Notes: generated by a model from the letters alone, not told the origin. A stretch of 64,000 nucleotides of DNA from JALZUE01 sp051251725 (GCA_051251725.1 JBPOFN010000004.1:136417-200416), one strand, 5' to 3'; numbered from the stretch's first letter, positions 8,785 to 18,192 are shown. Made by a program: numbers and translations.

Positions 8785-9441
8785 TTATTGTCCAAATTTT
8801 CGTTTAAAAGAATTGTTAGTTTTTTTTTCTTCTTTTGCCATCAAACTTAATTTCAGCACATATTCACCCAGTTCATTTGGTTGAGGTAATATTCGTTCAA
8901 TATGTTCAGTTCGTGAGGTCGACAATGATGGATGCCATAGTTCCACCGCGGTTAATGTTTGCTTGTCGAGCACAGATATTGACGCTTGTCCTTTTGCATT
9001 CGTTTTTACAGTATAGTCGGTATCTGAAACATAAATATAACCTATCATGCGATCATGAATATTGCAGCCCAATTCCACAATACCGGCTTGGTTAAATTCA
9101 ACGGGCTCTGAAGGGGTACTTTTATATAATCGGATCTCAAACGGCTTGGCTTTGGAAAAACTATAAACGTGGTGGCGAATATCATCGCGATTTGGAAAGG
9201 ATACTAATTGTCCAGCATTGACCAACAACACATAGGGCGAAAATTGTTTGTTAATTTGATCCATGATAGCTAGGTCATTGCTTGATAAACTAGCAGAAGA
9301 CTTAAGCAAAGGTGTAGATACCTTAATTATGGTATTGGCAAGCGGTTGATTTTGTTCATCGACAACAGAAAAACGATATTCTTTGGCGTTGACATAACCT
9401 AAATTAACAACACTGATTAAAAATAAAGCTAAATATTTCAT
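8785..9441 (-). CDS. Cupredoxin-like 'methylamine utilization' family protein
   Basis: A 218-residue exported protein (signal peptide MKYLALFLISVVNLGYVNA). The mature domain resembles plastocyanin-type cupredoxins: RDDIRHHVYSF offers the first His (90/91) and ELGCNIHDRMIGYIYV gives Cys126, His129 and Met132 with type-1 copper spacing. The C-terminal part (KGQASISVLDKQTLTAVELWHP) looks like a small beta-sandwich extension. Such proteins are often labelled methylamine utilisation although no methylamine genes are near here. It is the first gene of the operon; the GGDEF-EAL gene begins 6 bp after its stop. Copper binding is predicted from motif only. Confidence 0.8.
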   Translation of the reverse strand: MKYLALFLISVVNLGYVNAKEYRFSVVDEQNQPLANTIIKVSTPLLKSSASLSSNDLAIMDQINKQFSPYVLLVNAGQLVSFPNRDDIRHHVYSFSKAKPFEIRLYKSTPSEPVEFNQAGIVELGCNIHDRMIGYIYVSDTDYTVKTNAKGQASISVLDKQTLTAVELWHPSLSTSRTEHIERILPQPNELGEYVLKLSLMAKEEKKTNNSFKRKFGQ

Positions 9442-9572
9442 AAGTTTGTCTGCTCTTTATCGATCCTTGTTTTACTTGTCATAACATTTAACGCGTTCGC
9501 AATCGCTTTGTCTAGGTTAACCTTAAATTAAATATAAAATGAAGATTATTTTAGCTAACTAAATAGGGTAAT

Positions 9573-10238
9573 ATGCCGGTACTATTACTTGAATATTCTC
9601 GCTCTATGAACGCAAACTCCCTTATTATTCTCGATTTTGAAACTACTGGCTTGTCACCTAATAATGGTGATCGCGCTATTGAAATAGGTGCTGTTAAACT
9701 TGAAAACGGTGTTGTCACTGAACATTTTCAAGAGCTGATGAATCCGGGCCGGCCGGTGAGTTATTTTATTGAAGATTACACCGGCATTAGCAATAAAATG
9801 TTAAGTAAGGCTGCGCCCTGCGGTGAAGTGATGGAACGTTTTGCAGACTTTATCCAAGGGCAAAATTTGGTTGCTCATAATGCATCGTTTGATAAACGGT
9901 TTTTAGACAGTGAACTCGCACGCATCTCATCAGGTTACGACGGCAAGTTTGCTTGTTCGTTATTGGTGGCTCGCCGGCTTTATCAAACGGCACCTAATCA
10001 TCAATTAGGTACCTTGATAAATTATAAAGGTATTGCCTCTAATGGTAATTTCCATCGCGCGTTATATGACTCTCAAATGACGGCAAAACTCTGGTTAGCT
10101 ATGTTAGCTGATATTAAGCAGCAAACCGGCGTTACCGACGTGCCTTTTTCGTTAATCAGTAAGTTTGCGAAAACACCGAAAAAATCGGTCGCCAATTTTC
10201 TAACGAACTATTCAGGCAGCACAAGTAAGAAAGCATAA
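9573..10238 (+). CDS. DEDD-family 3'-5' exonuclease (DnaQ/PolC epsilon-like)
   Basis: 221 residues from ATG 9573, which has an AGGG ribosome-binding site; an internal ATG at 9606 gives a more typical family N-terminus but lacks one. ExoI is IILDFETTGLSP, ExoII LVAHNASFDKRFLDSEL and ExoIII HRALYDSQMTAKLW, so the acidic metal ligands and the DEDDh-type His are all present. Likely a stand-alone proofreading/processing exonuclease related to the DNA polymerase III epsilon subunit. It is monocistronic, divergent from the cupredoxin operon, and seems unrelated to the polysaccharide locus that starts downstream. Confidence 0.88.
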   Translation: MPVLLLEYSRSMNANSLIILDFETTGLSPNNGDRAIEIGAVKLENGVVTEHFQELMNPGRPVSYFIEDYTGISNKMLSKAAPCGEVMERFADFIQGQNLVAHNASFDKRFLDSELARISSGYDGKFACSLLVARRLYQTAPNHQLGTLINYKGIASNGNFHRALYDSQMTAKLWLAMLADIKQQTGVTDVPFSLISKFAKTPKKSVANFLTNYSGSTSKKA

Positions 10239-10387
10239 GTAAGCCAAGCCCTACCGCTTAGCCAAACGAGCCTGATACCACCCAGCTTACTAGGCTATAA
10301 CGATAACATTAGCGGGCTAATACTTATTATTAGCTAAATATAAATATCGTCATGTGATTGTTTGTGATTAGTTGTGAGTGTTATTGC

Positions 10388-10414
10388 TTGACTAAGCGGC
10401 GGTGATTATATAAA
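10388..10414 (+). promoter_or_regulatory. Candidate sigma70 promoter for tpiA-sulfatase unit
   Basis: TTGACT at 10388-10393 and TATAAA at 10409-10414 lie 15 bp apart, about 72 bp upstream of the tpiA start. The spacing is short, so this is only a candidate. A LacI-like half-site (CGATAACA, 10301-10308) lies about 80 bp further upstream. Confidence 0.3.
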
Positions 10415-10486
10415 TTGTTTAAGTCTTAATATTTACTGAAACAGTAGCATATTAATCTAACTTAACTATTTTACTCGGAGAACATA

Positions 10487-11257
10487 GTGCAGCGCTTACC
10501 TATTATTATTGCTAATTGGAAATTAAATGGTGGTACAGATTTACTTTGTGCCGCCGTCGCTTCATTAAACCAGCAGAGCTTTGCTGCCGAGGTGGTAATT
10601 TGTCCACCTTATTTGTACTTACGAGAATTACAAAATCTCTTAACAAAATCTGAAATTAAGGTTGGTAGTCAAAATATCAGCCAATTTGAATCAGGCGCCT
10701 ATACAGGTGAAACCTCAGCTCAAATGATAGCCGATGCCGGTATTAAATTTTGTTTAATTGGCCACTCTGAACGCCGAGAGATTTTTGAAGAAAACGATGA
10801 CATTTGTCATAGCAAAATGCAGCGAGCTTTTGCCAGCGGTATTACGCCGGTGTTGTGTATAGGTGAAAGCTTAAAGCAGCGAGAGTCGATGTTAACGGAA
10901 GATGTTTTGTCGGCGCAATTAAACGAAGGTTTAGCGAATTTAGATTTTAATGCCGCTGATCTTTGTATTGCCTATGAGCCGGTTTGGGCAATAGGTACTG
11001 GCGTCGCCGCAACACCAGAAATGGTGCAATGTGTGCACGCGTTTATTCGTCAAGCGTTAGTGAAAGTTATGGGTGCAGACCTTGCACAGCGTACACGCAT
11101 ATTATATGGCGGTAGTGTTAATCAAGGTAACGCAGAACAACTTTTGGCTGCGGCTGATATTGATGGGCTGTTAGTTGGCGGCGCGAGTTTAGACATTCAG
11201 CATTTTGCTGCCATCTGCGCACAAGCCGGTCAAACCGAGCCAGTGGAATGTGCTTAA
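10487..11257 (+). CDS. tpiA: Triosephosphate isomerase
   Basis: 256 residues from GTG 10487 with ribosome-binding site CGGAG. It interconverts dihydroxyacetone phosphate and glyceraldehyde 3-phosphate in the cytoplasm. All catalytic motifs are intact: NWKLNG (Lys), IGHSERR (His), AYEPVWAIGTG (Glu), the phosphate-binding ILYGGSVN and DGLLVGGASL. Length is normal for the family. The sulfatase gene follows after 52 bp with no visible terminator, so co-transcription is likely. Its place at the edge of a rhamnose-rich glycan locus suggests it pulls through dihydroxyacetone phosphate released by rhamnulose-1-phosphate aldolase. Whether it is the only tpiA of the genome cannot be told here. Confidence 0.95.
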   Translation: MQRLPIIIANWKLNGGTDLLCAAVASLNQQSFAAEVVICPPYLYLRELQNLLTKSEIKVGSQNISQFESGAYTGETSAQMIADAGIKFCLIGHSERREIFEENDDICHSKMQRAFASGITPVLCIGESLKQRESMLTEDVLSAQLNEGLANLDFNAADLCIAYEPVWAIGTGVAATPEMVQCVHAFIRQALVKVMGADLAQRTRILYGGSVNQGNAEQLLAAADIDGLLVGGASLDIQHFAAICAQAGQTEPVECA

Positions 11258-11309
11258 CTTTCAAAACCGAAAAAATCGAAAAAGCCGACAATAAAATATA
11301 AGGTTTATT

Positions 11310-12824
11310 ATGAAAAACTATTTGAATAAATTCGGTGTGTTAACAACACCCAATAGCAGCCTAAGTGGTATGTCACGTAATTTAAGGCTAGCGACAATCG
11401 TCAGCTCGATGGCCGTTGCCATGTTTGGACTGAGCGCTTGTAATGATAATAACAGCGCAGTAAAACTGGCGGAAAATACCGTAAAGCTTGAACAGCAGGA
11501 AAATACCACGCCGAATGTGGTATTTATCTTGGTTGACGATTTAGGTTTTGGGCAAGTTGGTTTTAATGGCCAGACGCAAATTAAAACACCAAACCTTGAT
11601 AGCTTGGCGAAAAAAGGTGTGCAATTCACGCAAGCATACGCAGGTAGTACCGTTTGTTCGCCTTCTCGTATTTCATTATTAACAGGTAAAGACGGTCGAG
11701 GCTTATCAGGTAATAACAATACCATTAAAATGTTAGCTGAAGATGTGACTTTTCCGCAATTGTTACAAAAAGCGGGTTATGAAACCGCTTTAATTGGTAA
11801 ATACGGTATTGGTCTTGAAATTGGTAAAACTGATCCATTAGCGAAAGGTTTCGATAATTGGTATGGCTTTTTAGATAACGTATCTGCTCATCGTCAATAC
11901 CCTAAAACGATAATGCGTAATAATCAGGAAATTGATGTTCCTGAAAATCATGACGGTAAAAATGGCGCTTATGCGCAAGCAATGTTTACTGAAGAAGCGA
12001 TTAGTTTTATTAATAAAAAGCATGATAAGCCCTTCTTTTTATATCTGTCTTATACCTCGCCTCATGGTGAGTTAGCTGCGCCAGAAGAATTTATGGCAGA
12101 GTATGAAAACGCCTTTACAGAAACGCCTTATTTAGGTCTTTCTGATGGTACTGCCGATACTGTTTTTGAACGTTTTTATCCAACCGCGGTATTAAAACCT
12201 AATGCCACAATGGCGGCGATGATCACAGGTCTTGATCAATATATTGGCCAAGTACTTGCTGAAATTGAAAAAGCAGGACTGGCAGAAAATACCTTAATTA
12301 TTTTCACTTCAGATAACGGTCCACATGAAGAAAGTGGCGCTGATCCTGAGTACTTCTCCGCTTCGAAACCGTATCGCGGCATGAAGCGTGATTTATTTGA
12401 TGGTGGCATTCATGTACCTATGGTGGCTTATTGGCAGGGTAAAACACCGGCCGGTTTTATTAATAACACACCGATTGCTTTTGCTGATTTTTTACCGTCA
12501 TTTGCTGATATGGCTGGTGTTTCGTTAGCCGAGCATGCCGTGACCAGCGATGGTGATTCGATTTATCCGTTATTAATTGGTGACGCTGAAACCATGCCGC
12601 AACGAATTCTATATTGGGAATTTGTTCGTGAGTTAGGTGGTGAGCCAAAAGTAACTCAAGCATTACGTAGTGGTGACTATAAAGCGGTTCGTTATGGTAA
12701 AGATGCTAAATTACAATTGTTTAACATTATTACTGACCCAGCTGAATTAAATGATTTAAGCGAGCAAGATGTTGAACTAGCCGCTAAATATACGGCAATG
12801 TTTAATGATGAGCTAAATAACTAA
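11310..12824 (+). CDS. S1-family sulfatase, lipoprotein
   Basis: 504 residues from ATG 11310 (ribosome-binding site AAGG); an internal Met21 is an alternative start. A lipobox FGLSAC (Cys44) suggests export and lipid anchoring. The sulfatase fold is shown by NVVFILVDDLGFGQVG (metal Asp), the formylglycine motif VCSPSRISLLTGKDGRG (Cys116 to be matured), GKYGIG, FLYLSYTSPHGE, LIIFTSDNGPHEE and KRDLFDGGIHVPM. It hydrolyses sulfate esters on a polysaccharide; in this context rhamnose 3-sulfate or a related unit of ulvan is plausible. It is clearly paralogous to the sulfatase at 56608-58023, which lacks the lipobox. A formylglycine-generating enzyme is not in the window. Confidence 0.93.
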   Translation: MKNYLNKFGVLTTPNSSLSGMSRNLRLATIVSSMAVAMFGLSACNDNNSAVKLAENTVKLEQQENTTPNVVFILVDDLGFGQVGFNGQTQIKTPNLDSLAKKGVQFTQAYAGSTVCSPSRISLLTGKDGRGLSGNNNTIKMLAEDVTFPQLLQKAGYETALIGKYGIGLEIGKTDPLAKGFDNWYGFLDNVSAHRQYPKTIMRNNQEIDVPENHDGKNGAYAQAMFTEEAISFINKKHDKPFFLYLSYTSPHGELAAPEEFMAEYENAFTETPYLGLSDGTADTVFERFYPTAVLKPNATMAAMITGLDQYIGQVLAEIEKAGLAENTLIIFTSDNGPHEESGADPEYFSASKPYRGMKRDLFDGGIHVPMVAYWQGKTPAGFINNTPIAFADFLPSFADMAGVSLAEHAVTSDGDSIYPLLIGDAETMPQRILYWEFVRELGGEPKVTQALRSGDYKAVRYGKDAKLQLFNIITDPAELNDLSEQDVELAAKYTAMFNDELNN

Positions 12825-13290
12825 GTTTAATTAAAACTTAAACCAACTCTCCCCTTAGCTAGATTTTCAATTAAGACTGCTGATACCAGTTTCTTAATTT
12901 GGGAATTTAGCTTTTTTTTTAAATTTTTACCATTTATCGCCATTATTTAGCTCGATATTTTTGCTTTTAATGCACGCTTTCCTGCCAAATTCTTCAAGTT
13001 ATAAATAATTCATTTATGTTTTTTTAATCATTATAAATCAAATGTTTATATATTTATAAGTCTGTTTATAAGTTTATGGATTAGGCTGATTTACTAAATG
13101 AGCACTTGCTTGTTTATATCAAACATTGTAATTATAGTCATAAGTTGGTTTGTTCGATCATTTTTAATCATTTGCGGTCTTCTTGTGTTTATTAAGTTTT
13201 AGCTTGTTATCTAATTGGCTCTTACTGGCAGTGATTAACTTTAAAATAATAGCTTAACTTTCAATTTAATAATTTAAGTTTGTTTTGAAT

Positions 13291-13304
13291 TGTTAGCGCT
13301 CACA
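13291..13304 (+). promoter_or_regulatory. LacI-family-like operator (TGTTAGCGCTCACA)
   Basis: A 14-bp near-palindrome with central CG, about 212 bp upstream of TonB receptor 1. It closely resembles LacI-family operators such as the xyl-box described in Xanthomonas (TGGTAGCGCTAACA). Related sequences occur in front of other units of this locus. Confidence 0.4.
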
Positions 13305-13381
13305 TTTTGTGGTGTGAGCTCGCTATATTTTTTTGCTGAGCTCATACCGGTAAGTACTTAATAATAAAGCTGACGCTGGTT

Positions 13382-13395
13382 AATTAGCGTTAATG
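13382..13395 (+). promoter_or_regulatory. Second LacI-like palindrome (AATTAGCGTTAATG)
   Basis: The core ATTAGCG/TTAAT is a weaker copy of the motif at 13291, 120 bp upstream of the receptor start codon. Two sites in one promoter would allow looping or cooperative binding; this is inference. Confidence 0.28.
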
Positions 13396-13515
13396 CTCAA
13401 AGAGTCACACTAGAGTGGTTGTAACTAACTTAATACATGGAAGATTGGTCATGCCTCGTCGGTGTTGTCCAGTTGATGCAAGGTTTCAAAAAATATAATA
13501 AATAGGAAGAATATA

Positions 13516-16500
13516 ATGAGAGTGCAACAATATAAAAGAACTAAGTTAGCAACGAGCTTAGCACTAGTTTTAGGCTCAGTTTCTTACTTACCAGCCCAAG
13601 TTATGGCCGCAGAGCCAGAGGCTGCTGTTGAAGTGATTGAAATTGTCGGAATTCGTTCGAGTATTCGAGAATCAACGCGAATGAAGCGTGATGCTATGGG
13701 GGTTGTCGATGCTATTTCAGCGGAAGATATAGGTAAATTTCCTGATACCAACTTAGCTGAGTCATTACAACGGATCACGGGTGTTTCAATTAGCCGTAAC
13801 AACGGTGAAGGTTCAAAAGTTACGATCCGTGGTTTTGGCGCAGACAAAAATATGGTGACCTTAAATAATCGTATGTTACCAGCGGGCGGTACATTTGGTA
13901 ATGACCAAGGTACGTCTCGAGCGTTTGATTTTGCTAATATCGCCTCAGAAAGTGTTAGCTCTTTAGAAGTATTTAAAACCGGTAAAGCAAGTATTACTAC
14001 TGGCGGTTTAGGTGGCACAGTTAATATTAACACCACTAAACCACTACAAGGCGAAGCCGGCTTTAAAGCTAATGTTGGTGTTAAAGCCGTACATGATACG
14101 ACCAATCGTGTTGGTAATGATTTTACCCCTGAAATGTCTGGAATTTTTAGCTTTTCTGATGATGACCGTGAATATGGTATTTCATTAAGTATGAGTTATC
14201 AGGAGCGTGACAGTGGCAACTTAGATGGTTCTGTACCCGATTGGCGTATGGGTGAATACGAAGCCGGAAATACTTTAGATATCGTCCCTGGTGGCGAAAT
14301 AGTGAATGAACCGGCTGAAGGCCAACTTTATGCTATTGCCAATGCTGTTAACTATAACTTTTCAGATAATAAGCGTGTTCGTGATAACGCTCAGTTAACC
14401 TTGCAATATCGTGTTTTAGATAACTTATTAGCGACGGTTGATTACACCTACGCGCAAAACGATTTAGAAAATAGCAGTGGTCAAAAAGGTGCATGGTCGA
14501 CTAAAAAGTACGACAAAGTAATTTTTGATACCAACCAAGATATCGCCACGGCAATTTATTTGTCTGAGCCATTAACAGGCACAAAAGATAATACTTTTGA
14601 GCAGCAGCACAAGCACCAAGTAAACACCTTAAAATCTTTGGGTATTAATTTAGAATTTGAAGTTAATGATGAATTAACATTAGGTTTAGATATTCATGAC
14701 TCAACGATGGAGAGTTTACCTGGCGCTTCTTATGGCGGCAGTGAGCTTAAGCTTTCAATGGCAGCGCCCATTGGTAAACATCAAATATTTGATTTTACCC
14801 ATCCGCTACCACGTACTGAATTACAAATTGATGATAGCCTGAAAGGCAATAATGACGGCATTTACAATAAAGAAGATTTAGGTTCACAAATCACTCGTAT
14901 TGCTTATTCAACTCAAGAAACAAACATTAAACAGATTCAATTTGACGGTACTTATGAGTTTGAGCAAGGTACGTTAGATTTTGGTATAGATCATCGTTCA
15001 TCTGAGCTTAAACAGCAGCATTCTCAAAGCCGTGTCTGGTTAGGTCGTTGGGGAGTTCAATTCCCTGGAGATATTCCAGAAGACTTAATTGAAGACTTTA
15101 ATATTGTTGCTCAGTTTGATGAATTTGATACCAGCACTCATGATCAAGTTGGCTTTAAAGCAAAAGATGTTATTGCTTTAGGCAAGTGGGCTCATGACGC
15201 TTTTGATGCGCCATTCACAACGGATCCGAACTTGGATCAAAACCATCGCGTCACAGAAGATATGACGGCTGTGTATTTCCAATTTGCCGTTCAAGCTGAA
15301 CTTAATGATATGCCAGTTAATATTCTTGCTGGTGTACGTTATGAAAGTACTGACGTAACTTCTGAGTCGGATATGTTAATACCAACTCGTTTAGATTGGT
15401 TAGAAAATAATGACTTTTTATTAGTGCGTGACGATGTATTAAGTCCGTTTGCCAAAGATACAAGTTATGACCATGTCTTACCAAGCTTAGATTTTGATAT
15501 TGGTTTAACCGATAAATTAAAAGCGCGTTTTTCATATAGCCAAACTATTGCTCGCCCAAGCTACGGTAGCTTACGTTCTGGTGTTTCAGGTATGAACTCA
15601 ACGGGGCCAACACTTGATGGTGGTACTTCAAATGCAAGTGCTTCTAACCCGAGCTTAGTGCCGCTTCACTCTAATAACTTAGATTTATCATTCGAATATT
15701 ATATGAATGATACTAACTATGTTTCGGTTGGTTTCTTTGAAAAACGGGTAAATAACTTTATTGGTACCGAGCAAATCGAAGAAGAACATTTTGGTTTACG
15801 CGATGTTACTAATGGCCCGCGCGCAAAAGCGGCCATTAAAGAATTAGGTAATATTGGTGAACCAGTAACCGAAGATACCTTATTTGTGATGACGGCTGTG
15901 CTTGATAATCCGGCCGACTTTCCAAATGGTGCGGCGGATTATAAAACTGATGCCCAAGACCCATCGTTTTCTGCCGCTGTTTCATCTAGCTATGATTTAG
16001 TCGCGGATGAAAATGACCCTTATTATAAGTTTTTAACCAGCCGTCCGGTTAACAATAAAAGCGCCAACATTCACGGTTTTGAATTTGCTGGTCAGTATTT
16101 TTTTGGTGAATCAGGTTATGGTTTAGCGGCTAACTACACTATTGTTCGCGGTGATATTGGGTTTGATAACTTATTATTAGGTGAGTCTCAATTTGCTTTA
16201 ACGGGTTTAAGTGATACCGCTAATGTTGTTCTAATGTATGAGCAAGATGGTTTACAGGCACGTGTTGCTTATAACTGGCGTGATAACTACCTAGCGGGTA
16301 CTTCACAAGGTTCTGCTCGCAGTTCATTAAATGTTGAAGCCCACGGTCAAGTAGATATGAATGTCAGTTATCAGTTTAACGATGACTTATCATTATTTGT
16401 TGAAGCAATAAACGTAACTAATGAAAGTGGTCGTACTTATGGTCGTAGCCCAGTTCATGTTTGGAACGTTTATGATCTTGGTGCTCGTTATCAAATCGGT

Positions 16501-16518
16501 GCACGTTATAAGTTTTAA
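13516..16518 (+). CDS. TonB-dependent receptor 1 (oligosaccharide importer)
   Basis: 1000 residues from ATG 13516 (ribosome-binding site AGGA). The signal peptide ends near QVMAAEP. A TonB-box-like IEIVGIRSS follows, then a plug domain (about 50-170: DAISAEDIGKFPDTNLAESLQRITGVSISR, VTIRGFGADKNMVTLNNR, EVFKTGKASITTGGLGGTVNI) and a 22-strand-type barrel ending in the aromatic C-terminus YQIGARYKF. It is of the large receptor class of marine Alteromonadales that imports glycans. A terminator follows at once, and the gene looks monocistronic with a long regulatory region upstream. The substrate is inferred from the neighbours (sulfated rhamnose/uronate oligosaccharides). Confidence 0.93.
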   Translation: MRVQQYKRTKLATSLALVLGSVSYLPAQVMAAEPEAAVEVIEIVGIRSSIRESTRMKRDAMGVVDAISAEDIGKFPDTNLAESLQRITGVSISRNNGEGSKVTIRGFGADKNMVTLNNRMLPAGGTFGNDQGTSRAFDFANIASESVSSLEVFKTGKASITTGGLGGTVNINTTKPLQGEAGFKANVGVKAVHDTTNRVGNDFTPEMSGIFSFSDDDREYGISLSMSYQERDSGNLDGSVPDWRMGEYEAGNTLDIVPGGEIVNEPAEGQLYAIANAVNYNFSDNKRVRDNAQLTLQYRVLDNLLATVDYTYAQNDLENSSGQKGAWSTKKYDKVIFDTNQDIATAIYLSEPLTGTKDNTFEQQHKHQVNTLKSLGINLEFEVNDELTLGLDIHDSTMESLPGASYGGSELKLSMAAPIGKHQIFDFTHPLPRTELQIDDSLKGNNDGIYNKEDLGSQITRIAYSTQETNIKQIQFDGTYEFEQGTLDFGIDHRSSELKQQHSQSRVWLGRWGVQFPGDIPEDLIEDFNIVAQFDEFDTSTHDQVGFKAKDVIALGKWAHDAFDAPFTTDPNLDQNHRVTEDMTAVYFQFAVQAELNDMPVNILAGVRYESTDVTSESDMLIPTRLDWLENNDFLLVRDDVLSPFAKDTSYDHVLPSLDFDIGLTDKLKARFSYSQTIARPSYGSLRSGVSGMNSTGPTLDGGTSNASASNPSLVPLHSNNLDLSFEYYMNDTNYVSVGFFEKRVNNFIGTEQIEEEHFGLRDVTNGPRAKAAIKELGNIGEPVTEDTLFVMTAVLDNPADFPNGAADYKTDAQDPSFSAAVSSSYDLVADENDPYYKFLTSRPVNNKSANIHGFEFAGQYFFGESGYGLAANYTIVRGDIGFDNLLLGESQFALTGLSDTANVVLMYEQDGLQARVAYNWRDNYLAGTSQGSARSSLNVEAHGQVDMNVSYQFNDDLSLFVEAINVTNESGRTYGRSPVHVWNVYDLGARYQIGARYKF

Positions 16519-16565
16519 TTAAAACGGAGCTAATTGCTCTCAGTTTTAACATCTAAACTAAAATC

Positions 16566-16593
16566 AGAAGCCGCATATTGCGGCTTCTTTATT
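16566..16593 (+). terminator. Rho-independent terminator after TonB receptor 1
   Basis: A 10-bp GC-rich stem (AGAAGCCGCA / TGCGGCTTCT, 3-nt loop) followed by TTATT, 48 bp after the stop codon. Confidence 0.85.
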
Positions 16594-16670
16594 CTGCGTA
16601 TCTAGCAAGTACAAAAATGATTAACCATCAGATGCTAGCTATCAGATGCAGTAAAAAGCGAGAAGTGAAA

Positions 16671-17411
16671 ATGGCCTACCAATTATTGAATAACATCAGC
16701 CACCAAAAGACAAAAATTAACCAAGGTTATTGTGCTGCTTGGGGGCATCAAGTGAGTAGTGTTGTTACTTTTATTACGGAATTTGGTGATATCCATAAAG
16801 AGTATCCAATATTATTTAATCGTAACTCTGAGACAAAAAAATATCATGCGATCGCGCTATTGGGCTTTGAAGAGCACGAAAACCTCTTTTTAGATGACAA
16901 TGTTCGCCATGGCTGGAGCGCCCATTATATTCCTGGGGTTATTGCCAAGGGGCCGTTTTTAATAGGCTACCAAGATCAATCACACGATGGTGGTAATGAG
17001 CAAACACCGGTCATTCATCTTGATATGGCAGATCCGCGGGTTAATACCGAGCATGGTGTCGATATTTTTTTATCACACGGCGGTAATAGTGAATATATTA
17101 CAAGTATCAGCCGCATTTTACAGGGCATAAATAAAGGCATCACACTGAGTGAAGAAATGTTCATCGCCTTTGAATATTTTGATTTAATTGAGCCATTATC
17201 GATTGAAATAGAATTACCTGATGAAGGCACACATGTCGTACAAGGAAGTTATACCATCAGCCAAGAAAAGCTTGCGGCACTAGATGGCAAAGCTTTAGCA
17301 CAATTAAATAAAGCCGGCTTCTTACAAGCAGCCTTTCTCGTTGTTTCATCGTTAAGTAATATTAATCATTTAATCCAAAAGAAAAGCCGCGTTTATAAGC
17401 TTTTGGGTTGA
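16671..17411 (+). CDS. SapC family protein
   Basis: About 246 residues from ATG 16671 (MAYQLLNNISHQ). A longer frame open from TTG 16578 would start inside the preceding terminator and is not accepted. SapC features seen are VVTFITEFGDIHKEYPILFNRN, HAIALLGFEEHENLFLDD, HYIPGVIAKGPFLIGYQ, the HLDMADPRV block and an acidic C-terminal half. SapC-like genes sit next to TonB receptors of glycan loci in many marine and Xanthomonas-type bacteria, but their biochemical role is unsettled. It is placed directly after TonB receptor 1 and probably belongs to the same functional unit, though a terminator separates them. Confidence 0.85.
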   Translation: MAYQLLNNISHQKTKINQGYCAAWGHQVSSVVTFITEFGDIHKEYPILFNRNSETKKYHAIALLGFEEHENLFLDDNVRHGWSAHYIPGVIAKGPFLIGYQDQSHDGGNEQTPVIHLDMADPRVNTEHGVDIFLSHGGNSEYITSISRILQGINKGITLSEEMFIAFEYFDLIEPLSIEIELPDEGTHVVQGSYTISQEKLAALDGKALAQLNKAGFLQAAFLVVSSLSNINHLIQKKSRVYKLLG

Positions 17412-17613
17412 GATTAGCCATTTATATCTAGTCAATAATTGTGGCATTTGAATAAATCAGTCACCGACTGCCAAGATTGTGGTGTTATCATAATATATTG
17501 AAAATATTATAATTAAATGTTTTTAACACGAATTAAAAGTGCTTATTTTTAGCTAATCTAGTGAGTAGTTTTATAGTTAAGTAAAGCTGAAAGTGAAATT
17601 AAAAGGAATCTCC

Positions 17614-18192
17614 ATGAACAATAAAAATCCCGATGAAATCAACAAGGTCAGTCGACGCAAATTTATCGCTCATCTTAGCCTGCTTATCGGCGCATCGTTA
17701 TCGCCGTTAGGATTACAATCACTAGCTGCCGCAGCAACTTACACACCAACTGAACAAGCACATTTTTTGTCAGCATCGCAAAAAATAATGTTAGGGACGA
17801 TAACTGACATTATTATTCCTGATACCGACACACCGGGCGCAAGTAAAGCCGGCGTGCCTGAATTTATCGAGCATATGCTTGCTAAGTTTTTATCTGGGCA
17901 AGAAGCAAAAGCATGGTTAACGGCTTTTATTGCTTTTGATCAATCAGTAAATATTGCTGGTGTTAATGGCATCAGCGGCTTTAATGCACTATCAAAAAAA
18001 CAGCAGCTTGAGGCGGTTACTACCTTAGATAATCACCTTGGCCAAGATAGCTTTTACGCGAAATTAAAAGAATTAACGGTTATTGGTTATTACACCTCAA
18101 AAATTGGCGCCAGTATTGAACTGCAATATGATCCTGTTCCTGGGCCTTATCGAGAAATTCCCTCAAAAGACATTGACCGTGCTTGGTCATAA
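17614..18192 (+). CDS. Gluconate 2-dehydrogenase subunit 3 family protein (Tat-exported small subunit of a GMC dehydrogenase)
   Basis: About 192 residues from ATG 17614 (ribosome-binding site AAAAGGA; an upstream in-frame GTG at 17593 is less likely). The N-terminus SRRKFIAHLSLLIGASLSPLG is a twin-arginine signal peptide. The body shows family traits: LSASQKIMLGTITDIIIPDTDTPGASKAGVPEFIEHML, FNALSKKQQLEAVTTLD, LKELTVIGYYTS and the C-terminal YDPVPGPYREIP. In glucoside 3-dehydrogenase and FAD-glucose/gluconate dehydrogenases this subunit folds with the flavin subunit and carries it through the Tat system. The GMC subunit starts 15 bp downstream with its own AAAAAGGAG site, so they form a two-gene operon. 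Confidence 0.88.
   Translation: MNNKNPDEINKVSRRKFIAHLSLLIGASLSPLGLQSLAAAATYTPTEQAHFLSASQKIMLGTITDIIIPDTDTPGASKAGVPEFIEHMLAKFLSGQEAKAWLTAFIAFDQSVNIAGVNGISGFNALSKKQQLEAVTTLDNHLGQDSFYAKLKELTVIGYYTSKIGASIELQYDPVPGPYREIPSKDIDRAWS

Larger units (their letters stand above)
12825..13515 (+). other. Long intergenic region upstream of TonB receptor 1
   Basis: About 690 bp without a convincing gene. It is strongly AT-rich, with a TTTATA-rich part near 13040-13090. It contains two LacI-like palindromes (listed separately) and overlapping inverted repeats around 13291-13343 (CTCACA...TGTGAG, then TGAGCTC...GAGCTCA around a T7 run). Presumably it is the regulatory region of the receptor gene. Confidence 0.5.

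Noticed and set aside
13584..14105. Minus-strand 173-codon ORF inside TonB receptor 1
   Set aside because: Shadow frame opposite the plug domain; all conserved sequence is on the plus strand.
16578..16670. N-terminal extension of SapC from TTG 16578
   Set aside because: It would start inside the terminator of TonB receptor 1 and adds no family-like sequence; ATG 16671 gives the normal SapC N-terminus.
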